Assembly: GCA_963971575.1 (NCBI GenBank)
Contig: OZ020622.1
Span: forward strand, 16,370,879 to 16,434,878
Source of the DNA: Liopterus haemorrhoidalis
Taxonomy: Eukaryota; Arthropoda; Insecta; Coleoptera; Dytiscidae
DNA: 64,000 bases
Reading direction: 5' to 3'
The position numbers were made by a program, and so were the translations under genes. Under the pieces are notes generated by a model. It had not been told where the DNA came from. It saw only the letters and a program-made list of their open reading frames with translations, and did not search any database. This document shows positions 55,346-64,000 of the stretch, piece by piece. How positions within the stretch are numbered: the first letter of the stretch is position 1; every line of letters begins with the position of its first letter.

Positions 55346-57111
55346 TATTTTTCAGGGAAGAGTAAAATATGAAGGCAAATTTTTGAAAATATTTAGTGAC
55401 ATATTAAAAAAAAAAAAAAAAAAACATAAATACAGAACACTATTTAAATTAAATTAAAGGCATCTGCGATCATTGGCAAATTGTCATTAATGACTTTTTC
55501 TCTAAAATCTACTCTATTACTAGTAATTTTTTCCCTATGCACAATTAACATACTCAAACCGGATAAACGATCATCCATCATAGTTAACCTTATAGTTGAC
55601 GTAATAGTTAGTTAAAATTTTTGGCGCACAGCAACAAAGGCTATTTCAGCCCATTTAAATGACTAGACTATGTATTAAAAACAATATATTAGACAATAAA
55701 TAAATAGATAAAATCATAAAAAATACACATACGTAATAATAACTGAAATAATAGTGTTTATAGATCCGGGCTAGACCTGATTTGACTGCACACTTGGTTT
55801 ATGTAGTTAGCTGTCATGAGTTTTCAATATTTGGGTCCTTTTGTGGCGTTTCTATCGGTAGCTTCCACGTCGACAATGAAAACATCACGGTGGCGTTACT
55901 GGATGATTACGCTCATCGAGCGACATCCATCTCTCGAGCTAGAGGCCCCTGGGCTGTAATACGTGGCTCTCCGGGCGTAATCATCCTAGTAACACCCTTG
56001 CTGCATAAATACCTATTCGTAATATCCAAACAAATGACTTAATTTTGATAACTTCCTTGGTTGAACCTTTTACCCGTCACCGGCCAACTATTTTCTCGCC
56101 ATGTACCACGTAGCAAATCATCTTTTTGAAAACTTTAATAAAATAGTGTTTTGAAAAATTTAAATTAAATTAAATTTTAAAATAAACAGTGCAGAATATT
56201 GATCGTATTATCCACAACAAGTAGAACTGTAATTATAAAAAAATTAATTAACAGTCCGGATGTGGTGTCGCGGTGAGCCCCAGGGGGGAGTCCGCCCCTG
56301 CCCCCGATTGCTATCAGTCCGGTCCTGGCACCAACATAGCCAGGGCGTAACCACTGAGACAGATGCAGATACGTAACAATGATAATGTTATATACGCTCT
56401 CTACTTCGCAGTTTTTGAATTAAGAATTATGAGGGCGCATTTTAATTTAAATATATTTTTTGTTTATTTAATGGTTAAATAAATTAGAGGGAGGGAGAGA
56501 TTTAATTTAAAATAATTAATTGTTAAGATTTTCAAAAATGTTAAGTGTTATTATGTACATGAAAATTATTTAAGGTTAGGTTATAGAGCTTCTAGTTTTA
56601 ATTAAAATTATGTACTTGGACATAATTAATACAACGCCCTTCTTGCTTCTGTTTACTTGTTTCAAAACTTTATAAATGAAAAATTTAATTAAATATGCAC
56701 AAGAAAAATAAAATCATAGAAGTAAACGAAAAACAAATAAAATGGAGATATACCAAACCAAAAAGCAGAGCCGTCTCGTGTGGGTGTGCAGGTTGTGAAC
56801 CATACAAAGCCCCCCCCCCAGGTAATAAAGTTACGCTTTATCCCGTTCAAACATATGACTTTAAAACGAAGGAAAAACATCGATGTATCGGAAACATTGA
56901 TGTTTTATTAATATTAAAAAAAGCTATTTATTTATATTATATAGGTTTTATTTGATAATGTAAAGATAAAATACGAAAAAAGTAACATATAATACACAAA
57001 AAGCATTTATTAGATTTTGAAATAGAAATATTCCTTTTTAATAGTAATTAATTTCACATTAACATTATTATACCCAATATAATAATCCTAATTTGTACCT
57101 ACAGTCTATTC
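55346..57111. other. Intergenic DNA with hAT-end-like patches
   Basis: 56265-56345 has GGGGGGAGTCCGCCCCTG; 56764-56822 has CAGAGCCGTCTCGTGTGGGT followed by a C-run; both look like isolated hAT ends. The frame at 55782-56042 resembles no known protein. Confidence 0.45.
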
Positions 57112-57285
57112 CAAACGATTAGGCGGAACAAACCGCAATTTTCATTTTTGTAATTTGTCATTAGATATTTTTTTATATATTGAAGTTGACTTTTCCTGAA
57201 CACAATGATCAAAATCTTCAATCAATCGGTAAAAGTAACTAGAATTGAAAATCTAGTTCCGCGTAAACCAAAGGAACAGACCTTA
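57112..57285. mobile_element. MITE family D copy with both ends
   Basis: GTCTATTCCAAACGATTAGG at the left and GTAAACCAAAGGAACAGAC at the right are inverted. A second, inverted partial copy follows at 57425-57565, giving a loose palindrome with it. Confidence 0.82.
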
Positions 57286-57424
57286 CTATTTTTACATTTC
57301 TAAAATGAATTATTGGATTTTATTACAATACTAATATAGTAATCTTAATGTTAATTTTATATTATTTAACATAAAAATAACACTGTCATACACAATTATT
57401 TTTATACTTTTTTAAGTTGAAATA

Positions 57425-57565
57425 AAGTCTGTTCCTTTGGTTTAGGCGGAACTAGATTTTCAATTCTAGTTACTTTTATCGGTTAATTGAAGCTTTTGAT
57501 CATTTTGTTCAGGAAAAGCCAACTTCAATATATAAAATAATAGCTAATGACAACTAACAAAAATC
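57425..57565. repeat. MITE family D partial copy, inverted relative to 57112-57285
   Basis: GTCTGTTCCTTTGGTTTAGG onward to GACAACTAACAAAAATCG; the far end is lost. Confidence 0.75.
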
Positions 57566-57839
57566 GAAGGATTGGAGAAATATCAACTGGGAAAGTTTCA
57601 ACAAGACTCAAAAAGAAAATGTGTGTTGGCGTCTTTGGTCGTTCGCATTGTTTGCAAAAATTAGAAGTTTCTTCTTATTTTTTCGTATTCTGCTAACTGC
57701 TAAGAAGAATAAGAACTAACACTATTAGTATTGTTATATCACAATAGATGGCGCTTATATTTTGTGTACTAATTTTAATAAAAATTAAATTTTTAAGATT
57801 CCAGCGCCTCTAGCGATAGTTTCTGAATTTCAAAGTTTA

Positions 57840-58225
57840 AACATGGATATCGGTAGTAGACATCGATGTTTTATCGATACTATCGCCAGCTGACCATAGA
57901 TGGTAAAAACATCGATCTTTTTAAAACAAACATCGATGTTTTCGATACATCGATGTTTTTTTCCCATCCCTAGTCGCAGGAGTCGGGCTTGGCCCTTGGG
58001 CCCAGATAAGAACCATAATACTTTTAAATAATATATTTTTAAATTTCTAGTTTTATAATTATTACAAATTGTAAGCAATTATAATATTTTTTTAACGAGG
58101 TTTATACCGGCCGAATTTAAAATGTTGTCGGGTTCGGGCCGGGTAGATGCAATAATTATTAATATTTTCGGGCTCGGGCCGGGCCGGGTAAAGGTGGTCC
58201 AAAATAGGCCCGTGCAGACCTCTAA
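57840..58225. repeat. Short repeat patches (ACATCGATGTTTT; GGGCCGGG)
   Basis: ACATCGATGTTTT recurs four to five times at 57860-57960 and ends CCCATCCCTA, an hAT-like terminus. At 58110-58225 GGGTTCGGGCCGGG/GGGCTCGGGCCGGG repeats end GTGCAGACCTCTA, another hAT-like end. Partners are not found. Confidence 0.5.
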
Positions 58226-58229
58226 TTGA

Positions 58230-58605
58230 GGATTCCCTGGGCAGCGCATAGGACAAATGATTCCGTAGTCGAAGAGCCAAGTATCGGAAAAAGGATGAAG
58301 TAAATCAAAAAGGATTATCATTATTCAGGAGCGATTGCTTCGTTATTTTGTGTCACATGGCACGACGAATTGATGATCTGGAGCTACTAGTTGTGGGAGG
58401 GAAAGTGAACGGCAAGATACCACGTGGACGTGCATCTCGAAGATGGACAGACCAAATTCTCGAGCTGACGCCCGGAACAGTAAACAAGGCCATTCACTCC
58501 GCCAAATATTATTGCCGGTGGAAAAAAAATGTGACTGGGGCGGTCATCACATACCTTTCGAGGGATTCAGATCAAAAGAAGAAATGTACAAAAACATTGA
58601 CCTAA
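58230..58605 (+). mobile_element. LINE polyprotein C-terminal fragment
   Basis: The frame at 58348-58605 has MARRIDDLELLVVGGKVNG and RGRASRRWTDQILELTPGTV, the C-terminal tail common in insect endonuclease-RT LINEs. No catalytic part remains. Confidence 0.75.
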
Positions 58606-58612
58606 TATCCGT

Positions 58613-59151
58613 AAAGGCGCCTACAAACGGTGCGGCAAGTGCTGGCCAGTATTTGCCTCTGTCTAGCTCTGCATATCGTGTGTACAGATAACACATGCCA
58701 ATTCACAGTCAACATACGTTGGTATTAGCGCTTGCCGATGTTCACTTCCGAGGATCTTATCACACGAAGCGGTTTGACCAACGTTGGTGAAGACTTGCAT
58801 ATGCATATCACGACCGTACACACGAAGCGCACACACTTGCCATCACATCAGTCGAGAGTGTTGCTCCAAAAAGGAAGGTTATACACATTTTTATTGAATT
58901 ATGAAGCCTACCTAAAAACAAATATTATTTTTTTATTGTTTTAATCTAATTTAAAAATCAAAAGCAAGGTCGAAGCTGCGACGATAACCTTACTTCCAAT
59001 ATGAGACGCCATTTTACAAACGTTAGCCCAAGTTCATTATTCTTCCACTTGGCAAGCATATACAAATGTCCGCCAATGTTAAATGTTACGTCCAACGTTG
59101 GTACCAGCGTTGGCTAACGCAAGACACATCGTATGTAGGCGCCTTATCATA
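58613..59151. mobile_element. About 540 bp TIR element
   Basis: TAAAGGCGCCTACAAACG and CGTATGTAGGCGCCTTA are inverted ends. Subterminal CCAACGTTGG-type motifs occur on both sides. No transposase was seen. Confidence 0.82.
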
Positions 59152-60087
59152 GTACAAAAGTTAAAGCTTTAAGATTTACGTTTTAATCGAGTTTAAATGA
59201 ATATTAGTTTGAAGGTAAGTTATAAACTTTCCGAAAGTTAATAATATCTGAATTTCTAGAGAATGCATTAAAGTTTGTAGTTTATGCAGATAGGCTATGT
59301 ATAATATAAGTTCTGAATTGTATATTTAATGTTAATATCGATTGTAAGTTGTGGTTGGCCTATGGTAGTCTCTCCTCTGGTATTGATCAAATAAATATGC
59401 TTGTTTCAACCGTTGGAAGCGACTGTTTCGCTTCGCCCTTTTCCGCTACAACTCAAATCATTACAATTCCAAACGAATTTTGAACCATAAAATGGCTTTA
59501 CTCATAAAACAAAAATATTACGTTTGAGAATTTTATACAATGAGAAAAAGGAGACTAATTAGGATAGTAGGATGCAAAGTATATTCCAAGGAAAAATTCT
59601 ACGAAGAACTGTGTTCAGATGGCGCATTAGAATAAAATTTGAATTATCATTATTATTTGCCACCTCTAATCTTTCATAAACGTTATTTGGTAAAATTTTA
59701 TAAATTTTGAGATAGATATACGTCTTCTTTAAATTCCTCCACTGCTGTCGGTCTTTTGGAATAGCTGTGGACACTAGTTTATAACTATTCTGTAGCTTTT
59801 GAAATGTTGTCTGTCCATACCATCTTGTTGTCTAGTTCTAGCATTCTAGTAGTTTATTTGTCCATTAACGATAATGTGATATGCATAACGACTACGAATA
59901 CTATTTTAAAATCGTGCAAAATCGTTTTTAACGTACGAGTTCCCGTTCCCTGGTGGAACGACGAATGCGACTTGGCGACTTGGCGATTCAGATGAATCAT
60001 TATCAGAAGTTATTTCAATATCTTCACTTTAATTTTCTTCATTTTCCAAATCTATATTTTCTGCTATATCTTGTAATAGACTCTCTG
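59152..60087. other. Intergenic DNA before the LTR element
   Basis: Nothing recognised. A 71-codon minus frame (59774-59559) has no known match. Confidence 0.45.
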
Positions 60088-60440
60088 TGTTTAAAATTGA
60101 ACATTCGAATTATATTATTATTGCATAAATATATGTGTATATAGAGTGCCGTGAAAAAACAATATGACATAATTGTGTATATTTTACGTGTGTGTATTTA
60201 ACAAATTAATAAATCATTTAATATATCACATCAAGAGATAAATTTACTAAAAAATACAGTCCACTAATCCAAAATATTGGTCCAGTCGAGCCTGATGTGA
60301 TATAAGTCGTCGAATTATATAACAATATATATCTACGAAGTCGATCATTCTACGAAGTGAAGAATCATTCTGCAGCAGTAATTCTACAATCTACGAAGAA
60401 TAAATAAGAAATACGATTGCAAGTTCAGGTCAGTTTGGTC
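60088..60440 (+). repeat. 5' LTR of the BEL/Pao element (right border approximate)
   Basis: Defined by identity of its first ~75 bases to 63893 onward. The right border cannot be placed, because the 3' LTR is cut at 64000. Confidence 0.75.
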
Positions 60441-60535
60441 AGGAATCAACGTTGACAGGTATCTGATTTTTGACAGGTGTATTGACAGGTTAGTTATTTT
60501 ATTTCTTTTCCATTTTCAACCTAACTATTGTCATA

Positions 60536-62767
60536 ATGGAAGCAAGTAAGCGTCAGTTACTAATAAAAGAGAGAGGTTTAGCCAAGGCAAGCCTAACCAG
60601 GATAAATACCTACGTGCAAAATTACAAATCCGTTGATGATATTAATAATATTGTAGTACGGCAGAAAGATTTGCCAACAATAAAAGACAAATATAACGAG
60701 GTTCAATATCAGATAGAAATGGAAGACTCTGATGAACATATGCTGGACCACGATAAGGACAGAGAAGCCTTTGAAGAGTTTTACTACAGTATACAAGCTA
60801 AAATGACAACAACTATTGAAGAATCTGTACGGAAACAATTGCCCCCAACCTTAACTGCGGTTCAAGGTACCACTTCATCTAGTGCAGGTAATATTAAGTC
60901 TATTAAATTACCAAAAATAAATTTACCACTCTTCAAGGGTAACTATACCACATGGCTGAAATTTAGAGATATTTTTACAAGTCTAGTTATTAACAATGTT
61001 AACTTGTCATCTGTAGAAAAACATCATTATTTAGTTAGCTGTCTAGAAGGTGAACCAATGAATTTAATTCAAAGTTTAACCATAAGCGAGGCAAATTTTC
61101 AAGTAGCATGGGATCTTATTTATAATCGTTACAACCATTTGAAGATCATAACAGCAAAACATGCTAACGCATTATTATCGTTGTCTGCTGTTAAAAAGGG
61201 TACTGCGGCAGAATACCGACAATTACTAAATGAAGTTAAAAGTAATCTTAATGCCATCGAAGCTTTAAACCCTAAAATATCATTGCACGAAATTCTTGTT
61301 TCACAACTAATATTATCTAAAGTAGAAGCTGCAATGCGAAAAGAATGGAAAGTAGAATCATCAAAACAAGCGGAACTCCCGTCTTTAGATGATCTATGTT
61401 CTTTTATTGAAATCAGATCCCAAGCTCTAGAAAGTGACACTGACACTGAAAATAAGCCTACTTATAAATCAAATACTTCTCATCAAATTAATATTAAGCA
61501 TTCATACATAAATACTAATATCTCATGTCCAAAATGTAAGGATGCACATTTCATTTATAAATGCCCAAATTTTGAAAAACTCAGCATTACTGACAGGCAT
61601 GCTTTCGTCAAACAAAATAAATTATGTTACAATTGTCTTTCGTCTTCACATAACATATCACAATGTAATTCAAAAGGTTGTTTTACTTGTGGTTGGAAAC
61701 ACCATACCTTATTGCATCGTAATAATAAGGAGAATACATCGCGAAATAATCCATCCGAGCAGCACAACGACAGAGAAGAGCCATGGACTAGTTCGGTATC
61801 GTATTGCACATTCAACGCACAACACAACCAAATTTTGTTACCAACTGCAATTGTTAACATACAAGACAATAATGGAAATCTTCATAAATGCAGAGCTTTA
61901 CTAGATTCATGTTCTCAAACTCATTTTATCACGGAAGACTTAGCACAACGCCTGCATCTAACAAAACTACGTAACGAAGTTCCTATTCTAGGAATCAGTA
62001 ACATTATATCGAATTCTAAATATAATGTTTCAGTAAAGGTAAGATCAAATGTAACTGATTATGAAACTAAGATCACTTGTTCTGTATTACCAAGAATAAC
62101 TGCAGAACTGCCTTCTTCATACATTGATACTAAAGAATGGAATATTCCATCAAACATTACATTGGCTGATCCAGAATTTAACATACCTTCGAAAATAGAT
62201 ATTTTGATTGGAGCTGAACTATTTCTCCATATACTACGCCCAGGTCACAAACAACGTGAAGGTTCGTATCCTGTACTACAAAATACTGTTCTGGGTTGGA
62301 TTTTGGCTGGATCTGTTCCCCATTCAACCACAAATCAGCCACATTTGATCAAACAACGCTCATTTCTTCTTAGAAAAGATGTTACTGTAGATGAACGACT
62401 ACAAGAATTTTGGACTATTGAAAACGTCAACGGTACTAACAGTAAATCTACTGATCACTCAGAATGCGAGAAACATTTTATAAATCATACTACGAGGAAA
62501 GAGGATGGCAGATTCACAGTACGTCTACCACTTCAACAAAACCGTGCTAGCTTAGGCGATTCACTTAAGCGTGCAACGTCTAGATTCCAACACTTACAAC
62601 GTAAATTAGAACGCGATTCTAAACTTCGAAGAGATTTTAATAAATTTATGCTTGAGTACGAACAGTTGAGACATATGGATAAGATTGCACCTGAACCATT
62701 CAAACGACGAAATGACTTATTATTTCCCACACCACGTTGTTCTGAAAGATACCAGCACTACGACTAA
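60536..62767 (+). CDS. BEL/Pao Gag-protease polyprotein (743 codons)
   Basis: The open frame from the first ATG after the LTR. About residues 122-300 are the Gag-like DUF1759 region (LPKINLPLFKGNYTTWLKF). About 329-400 carry Cys/His knuckles (CPKCKDAHFIYKC; CYNCLSSSHNISQC; CFTCGWKHHTLLH). About 440-600 are the aspartic protease-like region (DUF1758): the active-site motif reads ALLDSCSQ near residue 455, where D-S/T-G is usual, so the glycine is Cys. About 680-730 is the lead-in to reverse transcriptase, which leaves frame near 62700. It probably makes no functional enzyme. Confidence 0.9.
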   Translation: MEASKRQLLIKERGLAKASLTRINTYVQNYKSVDDINNIVVRQKDLPTIKDKYNEVQYQIEMEDSDEHMLDHDKDREAFEEFYYSIQAKMTTTIEESVRKQLPPTLTAVQGTTSSSAGNIKSIKLPKINLPLFKGNYTTWLKFRDIFTSLVINNVNLSSVEKHHYLVSCLEGEPMNLIQSLTISEANFQVAWDLIYNRYNHLKIITAKHANALLSLSAVKKGTAAEYRQLLNEVKSNLNAIEALNPKISLHEILVSQLILSKVEAAMRKEWKVESSKQAELPSLDDLCSFIEIRSQALESDTDTENKPTYKSNTSHQINIKHSYINTNISCPKCKDAHFIYKCPNFEKLSITDRHAFVKQNKLCYNCLSSSHNISQCNSKGCFTCGWKHHTLLHRNNKENTSRNNPSEQHNDREEPWTSSVSYCTFNAQHNQILLPTAIVNIQDNNGNLHKCRALLDSCSQTHFITEDLAQRLHLTKLRNEVPILGISNIISNSKYNVSVKVRSNVTDYETKITCSVLPRITAELPSSYIDTKEWNIPSNITLADPEFNIPSKIDILIGAELFLHILRPGHKQREGSYPVLQNTVLGWILAGSVPHSTTNQPHLIKQRSFLLRKDVTVDERLQEFWTIENVNGTNSKSTDHSECEKHFINHTTRKEDGRFTVRLPLQQNRASLGDSLKRATSRFQHLQRKLERDSKLRRDFNKFMLEYEQLRHMDKIAPEPFKRRNDLLFPTPRCSERYQHYD

Positions 62768-63270
62768 ACTAAGAGTTGTATTTGCTGGTTCTGCTAAGAC
62801 TACAACAGGAATATCACTCAATGGCAGATCCTACGATTCAACAAAATTTATGCTCTATTATCCTACGATTTTTAATGCAACAAGTAGCATTTACTGCGGA
62901 CATAAACAAAATGTATTGTCAGATAGCAATACATCCTGATGATATGGCTTTACAAAGAATCATATGGCGAGATTCCCTAAAATATTATGAACTACTGCTG
63001 CGCCGTATCTAGCAACGAAAACTCTTCATCAACTTGCTGACAAAGAACAAGCAAACTTTCCTGAAGCTACAGAGGTACTACGACGAGATTTTTATATAGA
63101 CGACGTTCTCAGCGGTCACGACGACATAGAATCTGCTCTGAAATTACAATCCGACGAATTATTCATCATTACAGAAACTATTAAAAATCGTTGCCTACTG
63201 CAAGGAATTAGTAAACAGTTTTCGTTTTCCAGACAAAAAACTTATAGATTTACTGTCAGCCGTCAAATTA
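62685..63270 (+). pseudogene. BEL/Pao reverse transcriptase remnant, frameshifted
   Basis: Pieces in different frames: TTKLRVVFAGSAKTTTGISL (62685-62939 frame), VAFTADINKMYCQIAIHPDD (62776-63012 frame), and FYIDDVLSG near 63090 (the YxDD box). At least two frameshifts occur, with one short loss around 63000. RNase H and the integrase catalytic domain do not follow. Confidence 0.88.
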
Positions 63271-63289
63271 AATGATGCACTTATAGCTT

Positions 63290-63828
63290 GTAGCAAAATA
63301 TCATAAAACATCATTTACGCAGAACAACTGGAACAACCTCTCTTACCTTCGAACAATTGGCAACCGTTCTTTGTCAAATTGAAGCCTGCTTAAATTCTAG
63401 ACCTCTGACGCAACTAACCGATGATCCTTTTGATACATCCTATCTAACTCCTGGTCATTTTCTGATCGGCGGACCTCTTACCTGTCTTCCTGAACCAAAC
63501 CTGTCTGACATACCTGTTAATAAATTAGACCAATGGCAACGTTTACAGCAAATTGTCCAAAACATTTGGAAAAGGTGGTCTTCAGACTATCTGAATACCT
63601 TACAACAGCGAAATAAATGGACATCGCCTCAGACAAATATCCAACTTGAACAACTGGTATTAGTTAAGGAAGATAACCTTCCGCCGCTCCACTGGAAAAC
63701 AGCAGTCATCAAATAAACACATCCCGGCGCCGACGGTTTAGTACGTGTAGCTACGATCAAGAAGTCCAAGGGCTTAATGAAACGAGCCATACATAAGCTG
63801 ATTCCACTTCCAACATCCAGAGACAAAT
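63290..63828 (+). pseudogene. BEL/Pao integrase C-terminal (DUF5641-like) remnant
   Basis: The frame 63357-63716 has CQIEACLNSRPLTQLTDDPF, YLTPGHFLIGGPLTCLPEP and LVLVKEDNLPPLHWKTAVIK, then a stop where Trp-Arg usually follows. The same frame continues after the stop (GADGLVRVATIKKS) to 63828. Confidence 0.9.
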
Positions 63829-63892
63829 AGTGTTGTGCTAGTGTATGGGTGTGTGCGTGTCATTTTGGCTTGTCAAGCCAAGGGGGGGAGTA

Positions 63893-64000
63893 TGTTTAAA
63901 ATTGAACATTCGAATTATATTATTATTGCATAAATATATGTGTATATAGAGTGCCGTGAAAAAACAATAGTAGTTAAAAAAACAATATGACATAATTGTG
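63893..64000 (+). repeat. 3' LTR of the BEL/Pao element, truncated at the window end
   Basis: 108 visible bases matching 60088 onward, with an 18-base insertion after GTGAAAAAACAAT. Confidence 0.92.

Larger units (their letters stand above)
60088..64000 (+). mobile_element. Internally deleted BEL/Pao LTR retrotransposon, 3' LTR cut by the window
   Basis: The 5' LTR starts TGTTTAAAATTGAACATTCG at 60088; its end lies somewhere between about 60400 and 60535. The 3' LTR starts with the same bases at 63893 after the purine tract AAGGGGGGGAG (63880-63890). The internal region of roughly 3.4 kb is short for BEL/Pao, because the RNase H and integrase catalytic core are missing. Within the visible part, the 3' LTR has 18 bases (AGTAGTTAAAAAAACAAT) absent from the 5' LTR. 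Confidence 0.93.

Noticed and set aside
54696..55372. 160- and 74-codon open frames
   Set aside because: They translate a minisatellite with 37/46 bp units; no family resemblance or start context supports a gene.
55782..56042. 86-codon plus-strand frame
   Set aside because: No motif, no neighbouring gene structure, and it borders hAT-like debris; not supported as a gene.
59559..59774. 71-codon minus-strand frame
   Set aside because: No recognised domain or repeat partner.
1..64000. CRISPR arrays, rRNA and tRNA genes
   Set aside because: No regularly spaced repeat/spacer pattern, rRNA core or complete tRNA cloverleaf was seen; tRNA-like phrases near 10060-10130 and 56340 lack the full fold.
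52295..64000. Search for the AhR bHLH exon
   Set aside because: No minus-strand frame with the basic helix-loop-helix pattern was seen; it probably lies beyond 64000.

Overview
This window is AT-rich arthropod, almost certainly insect, nuclear DNA. It holds parts of three intron-containing host genes whose introns and flanks are packed with transposable elements (TEs). Spliceosomal introns with GT-AG ends, insect-type TE families and the recognisable host genes rule out a prokaryote. The species and order cannot be fixed from the sequence; the TE load and intron sizes suggest a large, repeat-rich insect genome.

Host genes. (1) Elongin A (ELOA/TCEB3), minus strand, 24297 down to 7371: six coding exons reconstructed (681 codons), from the TFIIS-N-type N-terminus to the Elongin A C-terminal region. 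The last coding exon is not found and probably lies left of base 1. (2) Mitochondrial ribosomal protein L1 (MRPL1), plus strand, 24948-29102: six exons, complete, 343 aa, divergent from Elongin A across a 650 bp shared intergenic region. (3) The aryl hydrocarbon receptor/spineless gene (bHLH-PAS), minus strand, 52294 down to 38904: nine exons (729 codons) covering PAS-A, PAS-B, the conserved block after PAS-B and the transactivation tail. The bHLH exon(s) are not found and probably lie right of the window.

TE layout. 1-7300: LINE 3' fragments, a pogo/Tigger-like relic, and a large terminal-inverted-repeat (TIR) family (called family B here) carrying a 430 bp foldback and an hAT element. 7371-24297: Elongin A introns with at least a dozen DNA-element insertions, including nested hAT MITEs, a deleted Tc1/IS630-type transposon and a 3.5 kb nest of inverted repeats. 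25538-28098: an MRPL1 intron with a TIR element carrying a broken DDE transposase. 29375-37334: hAT MITEs, further family B and MITE copies, and an internally deleted hAT with TTF and dimerisation-domain remnants. 38904-52294: AhR introns holding a 5'-truncated LINE with a target-site duplication (TSD), family B with a nested hAT, a Tc1 fossil, a PIF/Harbinger-like MITE, a second LINE with TSD, and more MITEs. 52295-60087: a THAP fragment beside a near-perfect 134 bp palindrome, MITEs, and a higher-order minisatellite. 60088-64000: an internally deleted BEL/Pao LTR retrotransposon whose 3' LTR runs off the window.

Several insertions are dated relative to each other, and their ends defined, by paralogous empty sites: copies of family B elsewhere in the window lack the inserted hAT or Tc1-like element and show a single copy of the TSD. 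No new multi-gene system was found. The most unusual items are an orphan 109-codon frame with an in-frame amber codon beside the duplicated Elongin A splice-donor region, the THAP-plus-palindrome locus, the higher-order minisatellite, and family B itself.
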